Positions 28,227-38,967 of a stretch of DNA of 54,578 nt are shown here, in pieces. Each line of letters starts with the position of its first letter. The first letter of the stretch is position 1. The DNA is from Gemmataceae bacterium. GTDB lineage: Bacteria > Planctomycetota > Planctomycetia > Gemmatales > Gemmataceae. The position numbers and the translations under genes were made by a program. Where the stretch lies: assembly GCA_009692065.1 (NCBI GenBank), contig SHZY01000017.1:1-54578 (forward strand), read 5' to 3'. Under the pieces are notes generated by a model. It saw only the letters and a list, made by a program, of their open reading frames with translations, searched no databases and had not been told where the DNA came from.

Positions 28227-31200
28227 TCACGGCAAATCCAAGACGTAAACCGTGGTGTTCGCGTTGGCCGTCACGATCTGCCGGCTGTCGGAGCTGAACG
28301 TCAGGTTGACGAGGAACATGCCGTGGTGTTTGCCGAGGTTCCAACTGCGCAGCTCCTTGCCGTCGATCGACCAGGCTTTGACGAGGTTGTCCTCGCCGAC
28401 CGTGGCAAAGTGCTTGCCGTCGGGGCTGACGATGCACGCCAGGATCTTGCCGTCGTGCCCCTTGAACGATTTTAGTATCTCGCGGCCCTGGAGTTTGCCG
28501 AGCTTGATCTCGCCTTGTTCGCTGGTCGCAATCAAGGTGGAGGCGTCGGGGGTGAGCGCCAGATCGGCGACGCCGACTTTCTCGAAGACGAACCAGTCGC
28601 CGCCGGGAGCGACCACGGCGCTGTCCTTTCCCATCGTCCAGAGGCGCACGCTGCCGTCCTTCGCGCCGGTCGCCGCCAGCTTGCCGTTGGCGCAGAAGGC
28701 GAGCGAGTTGACCTTGCGGCTATCTTCCATGAAGGTGAAGTTGACGGTGCCGGTGGCGATATCGAAAGCCTCGACCACAGTGGAGACGCGGGCCTCGTTG
28801 ACTGGCTGCCAGACGAAGAGCGTCTTGCCTTCCGGGTCGATGGCGATGTACGGCGAATAGCGGCGCAGCCGATTGAACACCACGAGCTGCTGCGGCGTGC
28901 GGGCAATCTCGCGCGGCGGATTGATCTCCCACAGGCGGATCATTCCGGCGACATCGGTGCCGGAGCTGATGATGCGATTGCTGTCCGGCGTGAAGATGAT
29001 CGACATGACCGCGCCGGTGTGGCCGCTCAAGGTCGCGATCTCCTCGCCCGTCTTGCGCTTCCACAGCTTGATGGTGCGATCGACCGAGCCCGTGGCAATG
29101 ATCTCGCCGTTGGGGCTGACCGCGACCGTTTCGACCGCGCTCGTGTGCTCCGCCAAGAGTGGCAGCTCACGGCTGGTGATCTCCCAGATCTTCATCCGGC
29201 GATCCACGCTGGCCGAAATGACGTGGTAGCCGTCCTTGGAGAAGGCGACCGACGTGACCCAGTCCTTGTGGCCGCGGAAGGTTTGCACTTCCTTGCCGTC
29301 GTTGCCTTCGATTTTCCAGAGCTTGATGAGCTGGTCGGCCCCGCAGGAAACGAGGTGCAGATTGTCCTTCCGGAAGGCGACGGTGCTGACTGGCCCGGTG
29401 TGCCCGACGAGGCGGATCGAGTTGGTCCCCGGCGTAGCCAACGGCCAAATCTGCACGGCCATATCGACGCCGCCGGAAGCGAGCCATTGCCCGTTGGGAC
29501 TGTAGGCGACGCTGTTGACGGCGGTGCCGTGGGCGTTCCAGCTGGTTTGCAGCGTCCCCTTGTCGGCGTCGTACAAGCGAATGGTCTGATCGACATTGCC
29601 GACGGCGACCTGCTTGCCGTTGGGATGAAAGGCGACGCACGCAACGACGGACGGGTTGTCCTTGATGGTGACAAGTTCTTTGGCATTGTCGGCATCCCAG
29701 ATCTTGACCTGGCGATCGGAGCTGCCGGAGACGATGCGCTTGCTGTCGCTGGAGAAATCGAGGAAGTTGATCGTTCCCAGATGTCCCTGGCAGGTGCGCA
29801 GCGGTTTGCCGTCCTCGGCGTTGAAGATGCGGATGACCTTGTCGCCGCCGGCGGAGGCGATGAGCTTGCCGTCGGGGCTGAACTGGGCGACGGTGACGGG
29901 CGCGGTGTGGTCGGTGATGGTATAGAGGACCTTGCCGGTGTCGCGCTGCCAGACCTTGACGGTGCGGTCGCCGCTCGCCGAGACGATCTTCGTGCCGTCG
30001 GGGCTGAAGGCGGCGGTCCAGACGGGGCCGTCGTGGCCTTCGAAGTCGCGGGATTGCAGCACCACGTCGAAGTCCCACAGGCGGATGGTGAAGTCACCGG
30101 AGCAGGAGGCAAGGCGGTTGCCTTCGGGGCTGAAGGTCAGCGCATTGACTGGGCTCGAATGCGCGTTCTTGTATTCGCCGGCTTTCTGCCCGGCTTCCGG
30201 GTCCCAGAACTGGATGTTGCCATCGAACCCGCCGGTGAAGATCGTTTTGCCATCCTTCGAATAGACGGCACAGCGAGCGCCATTCGCGGTGAGGGTGATG
30301 CGCGGAGCGCCGACGACAAATGGGGCGCCGGGCAGCGGGGTCGTGTACAGCTTAACGCCCAGGGGGCCGACGCGGACCAGCGTCTTGCCGTCGGGGCTGA
30401 AGCCGAGGTGGTAGGTCGCGCCGGTCGGGTCTTGCTGCGTCCAGTAGGCGGGCTGGTTGACGTTGTCCACGAAGCTCGGATACTGGAAGAGCCGCACGCT
30501 GCCGTTGTCATCGCCGGCCGCCAGGATGTTCCCCTCGCCGTTCAGGCTGAGCGTGCCGACGCGGTTGGTGAAGTCGCGCACATCGCGCACCAGTTTGCCG
30601 GTCGCGGTTTCGTAAACAAAGATGCCGTTGAGCGGAGGGGTGACGGCGTGCTGGCCGACGAAGGCGTGCTTGCCATCTTTCGACAGCGCGACCGAGCTGA
30701 CAAAGTCGCCGACCGCGGGGATGGAGTGCTTGTCCTTGCCGGTCGTGGCGTCCCAGATCTTGATGTTCTTTTCCATGCCGGCGGAGACGATGAACTTGCC
30801 ATCGTTGCTCCAGGCCAGACAGCGGACCTTGTCCTTGTGGCCATCGTAGTTGAGCAGCTCGTAGCCGTTGCCGAGGTCCCAGACTTTGACCATCCCGTCA
30901 CTGGAAGCGGTGGCGAGCCGCAGGCCGTCGGGGCTGAAGGCGACGGCGTTGATCTCGCGGCTATGGCGCAAGCGCAGGTTGCCGATGATGCGCGAGACGT
31001 TGTCGGGCACGCCGATCGGCTGGTAGGGCAGCTGCCAGCGGGCCTGGCGAATCGCTTCACTCGCCTGCAAAAGGCGCCCGCCGGCGAGGGCCGTCTCGGA
31101 TTTCTTGGCGAGTTCTTCCGATTTTTCCAGAATGGCGGGGATGAACCGCTGGGCGATCCCCGTCTTGACGATCTTGTCACGCTCCTCCTTGAATTTCGCT

Positions 31201-31310
31201 TGCAGCGCCTTGACCTCGTCCGCGGTCGGCAGCTTGGTCGGCTGGGCGACAACCGGAACGACAAAAAGAACGGCGAGCAAAATCCACGCTGCGATGGAGC
31301 GAATAATCAT
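28227..31310 (-). CDS. Large secreted WD40 repeat protein
   Basis: From the ATG at 31310, with GGGAG seven bases upstream, the protein has 1027 residues. A signal peptide (residues 1-23, ending VVPVVAQ) precedes a helical stretch (about 24-95, KALQAKFKEERDKIVKTG). WD40 blades then run to the end, for example NAVAFSPDGLRLATASSDGMVKVWD, PVTVAQFSPDGKLIASAGGDK and VTSVAFSKDGYHVISASVDRRMKIW. About 14 to 16 blades can be seen, enough for two propellers. Secreted double-propeller WD40 proteins are common in planctomycetes; the binding partner is unknown. An open frame further upstream is not supported by a signal peptide. The antisense strand also looks open, which is a composition effect. Confidence 0.92.
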   Translation of the reverse strand: MIIRSIAAWILLAVLFVVPVVAQPTKLPTADEVKALQAKFKEERDKIVKTGIAQRFIPAILEKSEELAKKSETALAGGRLLQASEAIRQARWQLPYQPIGVPDNVSRIIGNLRLRHSREINAVAFSPDGLRLATASSDGMVKVWDLGNGYELLNYDGHKDKVRCLAWSNDGKFIVSAGMEKNIKIWDATTGKDKHSIPAVGDFVSSVALSKDGKHAFVGQHAVTPPLNGIFVYETATGKLVRDVRDFTNRVGTLSLNGEGNILAAGDDNGSVRLFQYPSFVDNVNQPAYWTQQDPTGATYHLGFSPDGKTLVRVGPLGVKLYTTPLPGAPFVVGAPRITLTANGARCAVYSKDGKTIFTGGFDGNIQFWDPEAGQKAGEYKNAHSSPVNALTFSPEGNRLASCSGDFTIRLWDFDVVLQSRDFEGHDGPVWTAAFSPDGTKIVSASGDRTVKVWQRDTGKVLYTITDHTAPVTVAQFSPDGKLIASAGGDKVIRIFNAEDGKPLRTCQGHLGTINFLDFSSDSKRIVSGSSDRQVKIWDADNAKELVTIKDNPSVVACVAFHPNGKQVAVGNVDQTIRLYDADKGTLQTSWNAHGTAVNSVAYSPNGQWLASGGVDMAVQIWPLATPGTNSIRLVGHTGPVSTVAFRKDNLHLVSCGADQLIKLWKIEGNDGKEVQTFRGHKDWVTSVAFSKDGYHVISASVDRRMKIWEITSRELPLLAEHTSAVETVAVSPNGEIIATGSVDRTIKLWKRKTGEEIATLSGHTGAVMSIIFTPDSNRIISSGTDVAGMIRLWEINPPREIARTPQQLVVFNRLRRYSPYIAIDPEGKTLFVWQPVNEARVSTVVEAFDIATGTVNFTFMEDSRKVNSLAFCANGKLAATGAKDGSVRLWTMGKDSAVVAPGGDWFVFEKVGVADLALTPDASTLIATSEQGEIKLGKLQGREILKSFKGHDGKILACIVSPDGKHFATVGEDNLVKAWSIDGKELRSWNLGKHHGMFLVNLTFSSDSRQIVTANANTTVYVLDLP

Positions 31311-31412
31311 GGGAGTCTCCCTTGCCAAGCCGCGAGCGGCCACGATGTTAAAGTTGAGTATAAGTGGGTAAACCCTGCGGGCACAAGAGGCTACTTGAAA
31401 AAGACGATCAAG

Positions 31413-31441
31413 CCCTGGGATGAGCGCAGCGATTCCCAGGG
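31413..31441. repeat. CCCTGGGA...TCCCAGGG inverted repeat
   Basis: Short arms of eight bases around TGAGCGCAGCGAT. Related versions with the same centre (ATCGCTGCGCTCA) lie at 13466-13492 and 53266-53294. Confidence 0.65.
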
Positions 31442-31452
31442 GTCGGTTTTCC

Positions 31453-31481
31453 TTGCTATCCGTTGACATGCCGGGTACAAT
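31453..31481 (+). promoter_or_regulatory. Candidate promoter of Bax-inhibitor-1 gene
   Basis: TTGCTA at 31453-31458, a 17-base spacer and TACAAT at 31476-31481, some 57 bases before the start codon. An alternative -35 (TTGACA at 31463) is only seven bases from the -10 and does not fit. Confidence 0.4.
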
Positions 31482-31538
31482 GAGATAGAAGACTAATGGA
31501 AACCACATGTCGGACACGATTTCGATAAGGAGAAATCC

Positions 31539-32273
31539 ATGCGTTACGAAATGGCTCCGCTGGCTATCCAGTCGGAGCGCAGTGAACGGGCCGCCTTCAT
31601 TCGCCGCACCTACGGCCACTTAGCTGTTGCGATCCTCGCGTTTGTCGCCATCGAGACGGTGATCTTCGGCGTCATTCGGCCGATGATGGGCGCCGAGTTC
31701 GATCGCACCCTCTCTAGCATGTTCGCAAACCGCTTTTCCTGGCTGATCGTCATGGTCGCGTTCATGGGGGTCAGCTATCTTGCCAATTACTGGGCCTTCA
31801 ACGGCGGCTCTCCCGTGCTGCAATATGCCGGGTTGTCGTTGTACGTGATCGCCGAGGCGGTGATCTTCGTGCCGCTTCTCTATGTGGCCATGTACCTGGT
31901 TCCTTCGACGCCGGGCCACGAATTCGACCTGGTCGGACAGGCGGGCATATTAACCTTGTGCCTCTTCGCCGGGCTGACCGCGGTAGTCGTCTTCACCGGC
32001 AAGGACTTCTCGTTCCTGGGCCCGATCCTCTCCATCGCCGGCTTCGTCGCGCTGGGGTTCATCGTGTGCGCGATGATCTTCGGGTTCTCGCTCGGCCTGT
32101 TGTTCTCGCTCGCCATGATCGTGTTCGCGGCCGGGGCGATCCTGTATGACACGTCGAACATCATGCACAAGTTCCGCACCGACCAGCATGTGGCGGCCGC
32201 GCTCAGCCTGTTCGCCTCGGTCGCGCTCTTGTTCTACTATGTGCTCATGGCGATGATCCAGAGTCGCCGCTAA
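31539..32273 (+). CDS. Bax inhibitor-1 / YccA-family membrane protein
   Basis: The 244-residue protein has about seven membrane segments, with the family's order. After a soluble start (ERSERAAFIRRTYGHL) come hydrophobic stretches near residues 28-46, 67-85, 93-118, 134-154, 159-177, 180-200 and 218-238. Motifs include FIRRTYGHLAVAI, GPILSIAGFVALGF and ILYDTSNIMHKF, the last like the family's LYDTQ..I. In bacteria such proteins (YccA, YetJ) modulate membrane proteases or carry calcium; the role here is unknown. AAGGAG lies seven bases before the start. A terminator follows the gene closely. Confidence 0.92.
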   Translation: MRYEMAPLAIQSERSERAAFIRRTYGHLAVAILAFVAIETVIFGVIRPMMGAEFDRTLSSMFANRFSWLIVMVAFMGVSYLANYWAFNGGSPVLQYAGLSLYVIAEAVIFVPLLYVAMYLVPSTPGHEFDLVGQAGILTLCLFAGLTAVVVFTGKDFSFLGPILSIAGFVALGFIVCAMIFGFSLGLLFSLAMIVFAAGAILYDTSNIMHKFRTDQHVAAALSLFASVALLFYYVLMAMIQSRR

Positions 32274-32300
32274 GGTAATGGCCCGCTGAAAAACGAGACG

Positions 32301-32339
32301 CTCGCTCGGTTTTGCAAAGAACCGCGCGAGTGTTTTTTT
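32301..32339 (+). terminator. Rho-independent terminator of Bax-inhibitor-1 gene
   Basis: CTCGCTCGGTT (32301-32311) pairs with AACCGCGCGAG (32320-32330), one mismatch, and is followed by TGTTTTTTTG. It lies 28 bases after the stop codon. Confidence 0.8.
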
Positions 32340-32416
32340 GCGCGCCTTCTTGCTCTAACCCTCTTGACCCGGTTCTTTACAATGACCGTACCAGATGATT
32401 CGTCGAGGATGCCCGC

Positions 32417-33553
32417 ATGAAACAACGTCTCCTGACTCCTGGCCCGACGCCGGTGCCGGAAGAAACCCTGCTCGAATTCGCCAGGCCGATGATCTTCCAT
32501 CGCACCGCGGAGTTCCGCGTGCTGCTGGCGGAGGTGTTGGCCGACTTGCAGACGATCTTCTGCACGAAGAACCTCATCATCCCGCTGACCGCCTCCGGTA
32601 CGGGCGCCCTGGAAGCGGCGCTGGCGAACAGCGTTCCCGCGGGGGCCAAAATCATCTGCCTGATCGCGGGCCGATTCGGCGAACGCTGGAAGAACATCGC
32701 CAAGGCGTTCAACATCGAATCGATCAACGTCACCGTCCCCTACGGCCAGGCCGTGCAGCCCGATCAACTCGCCAAGGCACTGGCCGACCACCCCGATGCG
32801 ATCGCGGTTTGCTCGACCTTGAGCGAAACGTCCACCGGCGTCGGCCACGACATCGCGGCGTTCGGGAAGCTCATCGCGAAAACGCCAGCGCTTCACATCG
32901 TCGATGCCATCAGCGGTCTGGGGGCGATGGAGTGTCGGACCGATGAATGGCAGATCGACATCAACTGCACCGGCTCGCAGAAGGCATTGATGATGCCGCC
33001 GGGGTTGGCATTTCTGTCTGTCAGTGACAAGGCGTGGCAAGCGATCGACAAGAATGCGAATCCGCGCACGTTTTACTTCGACCTCAAGAAGGCGAAGAAG
33101 AACCTGGAAACGAGCGACACTCCCTACACGCCGGCCCACACCATGATCCGGGCCATGAGGGTCAGCTTGAAGAAGATCCTCGCGGAAGGCATCGAGAACG
33201 TGTGGGCGCGGCAGAAGCGCTATGCCGAGGCCGCCCGCGCCGGCTTCCAGGCGCTCGGCCTCGAATTGTTCCCCGCGCAGCCGAACACAGCGCTCACGGT
33301 CGTCAAGATGCCGGCGGGGATCGATTCGACGACGCTACTGACCAAGCTCGAAAAGCAATATGGCCTGAAGCTCGCCAATGGGCAAGACACGCTTAAGGGC
33401 AAGATCATTCGGCTCGCGCACATGGGCTACATCGATCAGTTCGATATTCTGGCTGCGCTCGGCGGCGTCGAGTTGGTGTTGCTGGAGATGGGGCACCGCA
33501 TCGAGCCCGGCGCCGGTTTGTCGGCGGCGCAGCGTGTTTTTGCAAAGGCTTGA
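32417..33553 (+). CDS. Class V aminotransferase (serine-pathway type)
   Basis: A PLP enzyme of 378 residues in the alanine-glyoxylate / serine-pyruvate / SerC-like group. Seen are LLTPGPTPVPEETL at the start, PLTASGTGALEAALAN (cofactor phosphate region), LSETSTGVGHDIAAFG, LHIVDAISGLGAME with the PLP-binding Asp, and INCTGSQKALMMPPGLAF with the Lys that forms the internal aldimine. Directly downstream, after 57 bases, is serA. In several bacteria and archaea lacking SerC an enzyme of this kind makes phosphoserine or serine from the SerA product, so that is the most likely role. The substrate is inferred from context. GAGGATG precedes the start. Confidence 0.88.
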   Translation: MKQRLLTPGPTPVPEETLLEFARPMIFHRTAEFRVLLAEVLADLQTIFCTKNLIIPLTASGTGALEAALANSVPAGAKIICLIAGRFGERWKNIAKAFNIESINVTVPYGQAVQPDQLAKALADHPDAIAVCSTLSETSTGVGHDIAAFGKLIAKTPALHIVDAISGLGAMECRTDEWQIDINCTGSQKALMMPPGLAFLSVSDKAWQAIDKNANPRTFYFDLKKAKKNLETSDTPYTPAHTMIRAMRVSLKKILAEGIENVWARQKRYAEAARAGFQALGLELFPAQPNTALTVVKMPAGIDSTTLLTKLEKQYGLKLANGQDTLKGKIIRLAHMGYIDQFDILAALGGVELVLLEMGHRIEPGAGLSAAQRVFAKA

Positions 33554-33556
33554 TTT

Positions 33557-33594
33557 CGTTTAGCGCCCGCATGGCGCCGCGCGGGCGCTAAACG
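33557..33594. repeat. CGTTTAGCGCCCGC-family inverted repeat
   Basis: CGTTTAGCGCCCGC and GCGGGCGCTAAACG pair exactly over 14 bases, starting three bases after the aminotransferase stop codon. A second copy is at 38035-38072. Confidence 0.85.
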
Positions 33595-33610
33595 AAGCCC
33601 CGAGGATCCT

Positions 33611-35208
<1,598 letters not shown>

Positions 35209-35230
<22 letters not shown>

Positions 35231-35347
35231 GCGGTCATTCTCCCCTCTCCCCTTGGGGGAGAGGGGCCGGGAGTGAGGGGTACGCGCTTCCTGAAATTCC
35301 AACCCCTCACCCCCAACCCCTCTCCCCCAAGGGGCGAGGGGAGCAAG
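35209..35347. repeat. 139-bp direct repeat, copy 1
   Basis: Begins GATGCCGGCGTGG, runs through the end of serA and then through a palindromic block (CTCCCCTCTCCCC ... GGGGGAGAGGGG, and ACCCCTCACCCCC ... facing copies). It matches 36542-36680 in the same direction at 130 of 139 positions by my count, without gaps. The DUF1559 gene lies between. Confidence 0.9.
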
Positions 35348-35356
35348 TCGGCGTTA

Positions 35357-36367
35357 TTATTCCACGATCACTTCGTTGCCGGCCCGCGTTCCCATGGCCC
35401 GCCAGGTCGCCAGGTTGATGGTGTCGGCCACCGCGCGGACGGAGCCATCCATGAACAGGCAATGGATGATCCCGTTGTGGTAGCTTCGGGCCGTGACGGC
35501 GGCGTAGGTCGGCACGGTGGCGCTGTTGCCTTCCTGGCGCGAATTGTAATCGATGTCGTAGATCTTGCCGTTCCAGGTGAAAGGGACGACCGTGTTCGGC
35601 GTGAAGATCGTCGTGAAGCCGCTGTGGTGGACTCGGCCATCCGGCCATTCGGTGTGCCCGGTGTTGTCGTTCAGGTTGGGTCCGAGCTTCATCTGGCCGC
35701 CGGCTGCCATCGCGGCGACCTGCGTGGCCGAACTCGGTGGAATCGAGCCGGGGTTTGCGGTGTTACGCACATAGGGGGTGAAGCATTTGACCTCGGTGGC
35801 GCCAAGCGTGTTCGAGAGACCATCGGTGATGTGCGCGGGCCGCACGGGCATGTTGGGGCCGAACACGCCATCGCCGCCATATCCCGTGGTCGGATCGTAA
35901 ACAAACCAGGTGCCGAAGTTGAAGGCATAGTTGTGCGGGTAGACGAAAGGCATCCCCGCTGCGTCGCCGCGGGCGACATCGTTGGCCTCGGTGGGGCAGC
36001 GGAAAGTCGGGATGCGCATCTGCGGCACCCCGGTTGCGAGCTGCTTGTCCCAGGCCACTTCAAGGTTGACCTTCACGCCCGCGTTGCCCTGCTCGATGTA
36101 TTCCAAGATTCGGCCATGAACCGACCACGATCCATTGTTTGTCCCGAAGGTCGTAGCGATCGGCGCATTCATGCTGACCGGGTACGCCTTCATATTGAAT
36201 TCGAAGTTATGCAGCGCCAGGCCAATCTGCTTGAGATTGTTTCGGCACTGGGCCGTATTGGCCGCCTCGCGCACCCTCTGCACGGCCGGGACGAGGAGGC
36301 CGATCAGAATCGCAATGATGGCAATCACGACCAACAGCTCAATCAAGGTAAATCCGCGCCGGCGCAT
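35357..36367 (-). CDS. DUF1559 protein between direct repeats
   Basis: The 336-residue product from ATG 36367 starts [21 protein letters not shown], the prepilin-like signal, and continues [21 protein letters not shown]. The C-terminus has [21 protein letters not shown], where DGSVR is the family's closing motif, and the final [20 protein letters not shown] precedes the start codon by seven bases. An in-frame ATG at 36391 is less well placed. Unlike the other two DUF1559 genes here it has no small lipoprotein next to it and runs toward the serA 3' end. It is bracketed by 139-bp direct repeats, and its hydrophobic segment differs slightly from the others ([13 protein letters not shown]). Confidence 0.9.
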   Translation of the reverse strand: MRRRGFTLIELLVVIAIIAILIGLLVPAVQRVREAANTAQCRNNLKQIGLALHNFEFNMKAYPVSMNAPIATTFGTNNGSWSVHGRILEYIEQGNAGVKVNLEVAWDKQLATGVPQMRIPTFRCPTEANDVARGDAAGMPFVYPHNYAFNFGTWFVYDPTTGYGGDGVFGPNMPVRPAHITDGLSNTLGATEVKCFTPYVRNTANPGSIPPSSATQVAAMAAGGQMKLGPNLNDNTGHTEWPDGRVHHSGFTTIFTPNTVVPFTWNGKIYDIDYNSRQEGNSATVPTYAAVTARSYHNGIIHCLFMDGSVRAVADTINLATWRAMGTRAGNEVIVE

Positions 36368-36541
36368 GCGATCGCTCCCCAACAAGGTCATCGACAATTC
36401 CAAAGGGAGGAGCAAACGACATGCCAAGGGAGAAATGCCGGCGGTAACGGCCCAGGACGTCGCATTTCGGGCGAAACTCGGGCGGCGCGTGACCAAATGG
36501 TTGGCAGCGCTGGCGAGATGATCGCCACTCACGGCGAGGGA

Positions 36542-36680
36542 GATGCCGGTGTGGATTGGATGAGCGGTGATTCTCCCCTCTCCCCTCGGGGGAGAGGGGC
36601 CGGGGGTGAGGGGTACGCGCTTTCTGAAACACCAACCCCTCACCCCCAACCCCTCTCCCCCAAGGGGAGAGGGGAGCAAG
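36542..36680. repeat. 139-bp direct repeat, copy 2
   Basis: Same length and orientation as copy 1, nine differences by my count. It includes a diverged version of the last codons of serA (GATGCCGGTGTGGATTGG, then ATGA), here not coding. It ends 18 bases before the coaC stop codon. Confidence 0.9.
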
Positions 36681-36697
36681 GCAGCGAACTCGCGGGA

Positions 36698-37270
36698 TCA
36701 AAGCGCCGTTAGCAATGCGATAATCGCATCCCGTTCCGCCATCGCCCCGACGCCGACGTCGTCGCATGCCAGCTTCTTGCTGATCGGCAACACCACGTGC
36801 AGCGCCGCGCCGAGGTCCGTTGTGAGCTGGTCGAGATGGCGCTTTGTGACGGGATGCTGCCACATCAGCGTGTTCATTGCCGGCGCGAGGATGACGCGTC
36901 GCGTCCGGTCCCAGGCGCGATAGACGCACGTCAGGCAGTTGTCGGTCAACCCGAGCGCCAGTTTCGCCAGCGTGTTGGCGTCGCAGGGCGCAATTAGCAA
37001 GACGTCCGCCCAGCGGCGCAATTCGATGTGCAGCACTGGATCGCCGCGCTGGTAGCTCGAGCCGGGCCATTCGTCCTCGTCGAGGATGACGACATTCTTG
37101 TTGCGCTGGCCTGCTGCCGTCGGTGCGATGGTGGCGGCGTCGAAGAAATAGAGGGAGGACTTGGTCACCACGATTTTCACGTCATGTCCGGCCGCACGCA
37201 GTTCGCCATGGAGCTGCGGCGTATGGATGGCTGCGACGGAGCCGGTGACGCCCAGGAGCACGTTAGCCAC
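36698..37270 (-). CDS. coaC: Phosphopantothenoylcysteine decarboxylase (CoaC type)
   Basis: FMN enzyme that decarboxylates phosphopantothenoylcysteine in coenzyme A synthesis. From the GTG at 37270, with GAGG six bases before, it has 190 residues. Motifs are LGVTGSVAAI, HIELRRWADVLLIAPCDANTLAK, LAPAMNTLMWQHPVT and KKLACDDVGVGAMAE, which includes the catalytic Cys. These resemble the plant HAL3 / animal PPCDC enzymes more closely than the CoaC half of bacterial CoaBC, where a GxGRM motif is expected. It overlaps coaB by eight bases, so the two are translated in sequence. An upstream ATG at 37393 lies inside coaB and was rejected. Confidence 0.88.
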   Translation of the reverse strand: MANVLLGVTGSVAAIHTPQLHGELRAAGHDVKIVVTKSSLYFFDAATIAPTAAGQRNKNVVILDEDEWPGSSYQRGDPVLHIELRRWADVLLIAPCDANTLAKLALGLTDNCLTCVYRAWDRTRRVILAPAMNTLMWQHPVTKRHLDQLTTDLGAALHVVLPISKKLACDDVGVGAMAERDAIIALLTAL

Positions 37271-37982
37271 GCGGAGCCTCGCTTTCGAGAACATCGAGCA
37301 AGGCGCCCGCCAGTTCGGCGCGGGGCACTTTCTTGTAGCCTTGCGCGTTGCCGAGGAGTGCCCAGTCGGCAGCACCTTCGAGGGTGTTGGCAACCATTAC
37401 GTCTGCGTCGGATTGAAGCCGGGATTGTTCCGCGACTGTCTGCAATTCACTCTCGTTGACGCCGACTTCGAGCTTGAACTTGACGAGCATGCCGGCAAAG
37501 TTCCACGCGCTGCGAATCTTGTCCACCAGCTTGGGCGCACGCACCAGCCGCAGCCACAACTCTGGCTCGTCGCTCTTGACCTTGCCGGCGGAGCAATCGA
37601 CCATCAGCGTGGGAGCACCATGCCAGCACAGGTAGATCGGATCAAAACGGTTGCCCGGCGCCGGCGCAAAGATGCCTGCGGCGTGATAATCGCTCACCGC
37701 GGCGCATTGCACGACGGCGTCCGGCTTCCCCGCGCTGATCTCCTCGGCCATCAGCGTGGCGAGTTCCTCGAACGTACGATAGGGTCGGCATCTCCAGCGA
37801 GTTTGCTCGGCTTGCAGTTGGGCAACGGTTTCCGGATGCGAGGTCGCCAGAGTAACGTGATGGCCGCGGCGGTAGGCTTCGAGCGCGATGGTTGCGCCAG
37901 TGCGGCCAGTGAAAATATTGGTGATGCAGCGGACGCGGTCGATCGGGACTTGCGTGTTGCCCGCGGTGACGAAGATGCGCAT
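37263..37982 (-). CDS. coaB: Phosphopantothenate-cysteine ligase (CoaB type)
   Basis: Joins phosphopantothenate and cysteine, the step before CoaC. From ATG 37982 it has 239 residues. Seen are the nucleotide-binding start MRIFVTAGNTQVPIDRVR, ITNIFTGRTGATIALEAYRRGHHVTL, then DAVVQCAAVSDYHAAG and KVKSDEPELWLRLVRAPKLV (Lys and metal regions), and the Rossmann ending ESELQTVAEQSRLQSDADVMVANTL. CoaB and CoaC are fused in most bacteria, but here they are separate proteins from overlapping genes, in the order B then C. The upstream start codon at 38159 lies across an inverted repeat and was rejected. Confidence 0.88.
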   Translation of the reverse strand: MRIFVTAGNTQVPIDRVRCITNIFTGRTGATIALEAYRRGHHVTLATSHPETVAQLQAEQTRWRCRPYRTFEELATLMAEEISAGKPDAVVQCAAVSDYHAAGIFAPAPGNRFDPIYLCWHGAPTLMVDCSAGKVKSDEPELWLRLVRAPKLVDKIRSAWNFAGMLVKFKLEVGVNESELQTVAEQSRLQSDADVMVANTLEGAADWALLGNAQGYKKVPRAELAGALLDVLESEAPRG

Positions 37983-38034
37983 GACGGCGTCTCGGAGGAG
38001 GCACGAATGATCCTTGATTATTATAGCGGTTCCA

Positions 38035-38072
38035 CGTTTAGCGCCCGCATGACACCGGGCGGACGCTAAACG
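38035..38072. repeat. CGTTTAGCGCCCGC-family inverted repeat, second copy
   Basis: CGTTTAGCGCCCGC faces GCGGACGCTAAACG with one mismatch. Found before coaB, 14 bases after the upstream gene's stop codon. Confidence 0.8.
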
Positions 38073-38085
38073 AGGAGATCGTGAA

Positions 38086-38967
38086 TCATTGCCGGGCGGT
38101 GGTGCCGGCGGGCAACTTGCGGTGCAGTTCGGCGAGATGGGCTTGCAGGGCCTGTTCAAGCGACACGAATGCCGGGGCGAGGCGTGGACGCAAAGGGCCG
38201 GGCTCCGGATTGACGCGCAAGTCTTGCAGGTAGCTCAAGAGAGCCTGCTTGGCCTGCGGCGTGCTGCGCAGCATCAGGTGGACCCAGGCCCACGCTTCGT
38301 GATACTCCGCCGGGCTCATCTGGTGGACTTCCTTCAAGTGTTCCAGGCGATCCAGATCGAATTTCACATCGCTGGCCTGACGCACCGCGCTGATGTGCTG
38401 CGCGTTGACGCCGTTGTGGCCCGCGGGGACTTCGAAGTATTCGGCCAAACCCTCGTCGAGCCAGATCGGCACATTCTTGAGAACGCTGTGCAGCATCGCA
38501 TGGGTCAATTCGTGCCGAAGGTCTTTCTGAGTGCGTTCATTGAGGTAGGTGTAGACGACCAGGTCCTCGGCGCCGCCGCGGCCGGTCTGGGCCACGAAGT
38601 AGGCGCGCCGCACGGGCAGATTGGCGTACTTCGCCTTCATGAATTTCTCGTACTTGGCCTGGTCCTCGAAGAGATAGACGAAGACCTCGGTGCTCGCAGG
38701 CGGCAGACGCAGCTCGCGGTACACCTGCTCGCGCAGGTTGCTCAGGTCCTTGAACAGCGGTTGCTCGCGATGCATCTCGACGTCGGAGAGGAAGACGAAC
38801 TGGGAGACACGCAGCACCTGTTTGCTCGGCGCGCCGGCGATCGGTTCCTTCTGCGTCTTGCCTTCCTTCGCGTTGGAAAAGGGCGCGAGCAGGCTGCAGC
38901 CGGCGAGCAGGGGAGCGCTGGCCGCAAGCAGGCACGAGATCCACATGGTACGCCAGACAGTCTTCAT
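38086..38967 (-). CDS. DUF1570-like lipoprotein with HExxH protease motif
   Basis: From ATG 38967 (GAGG five bases before) the protein has 293 residues with a lipoprotein signal peptide ending LLAGC. The central motif RHELTHAMLHSVLKNVPIW then LDEGLAEYFE is the zinc site of gluzincin-type metalloproteases (HExxH with a third Glu about 22 residues on). This arrangement is found in DUF1570 / peptidase MA-like proteins, frequent in planctomycetes. The substrate is unknown. The surrounding sequence (LFKDLSNLREQVYRELRLPP and VYLFEDQAKYEKFMKAKY) fits the family's N-terminal part. The upstream extension to 39201 has no similarity and was dropped. Confidence 0.85.
   Translation of the reverse strand: MKTVWRTMWISCLLAASAPLLAGCSLLAPFSNAKEGKTQKEPIAGAPSKQVLRVSQFVFLSDVEMHREQPLFKDLSNLREQVYRELRLPPASTEVFVYLFEDQAKYEKFMKAKYANLPVRRAYFVAQTGRGGAEDLVVYTYLNERTQKDLRHELTHAMLHSVLKNVPIWLDEGLAEYFEVPAGHNGVNAQHISAVRQASDVKFDLDRLEHLKEVHQMSPAEYHEAWAWVHLMLRSTPQAKQALLSYLQDLRVNPEPGPLRPRLAPAFVSLEQALQAHLAELHRKLPAGTTARQ

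Noticed and set aside
28515-31466. 983-codon plus-strand open frame opposite the large WD40 gene
   Set aside because: It mirrors the periodic WD40 coding sequence. The translation is a low-complexity Gly/Ala/Asp/Val mix without a signal or domain.
35273-36712. 479-codon plus-strand open frame opposite the DUF1559 gene
   Set aside because: Antisense to a clear DUF1559 gene, and both ends lie in the direct repeats.
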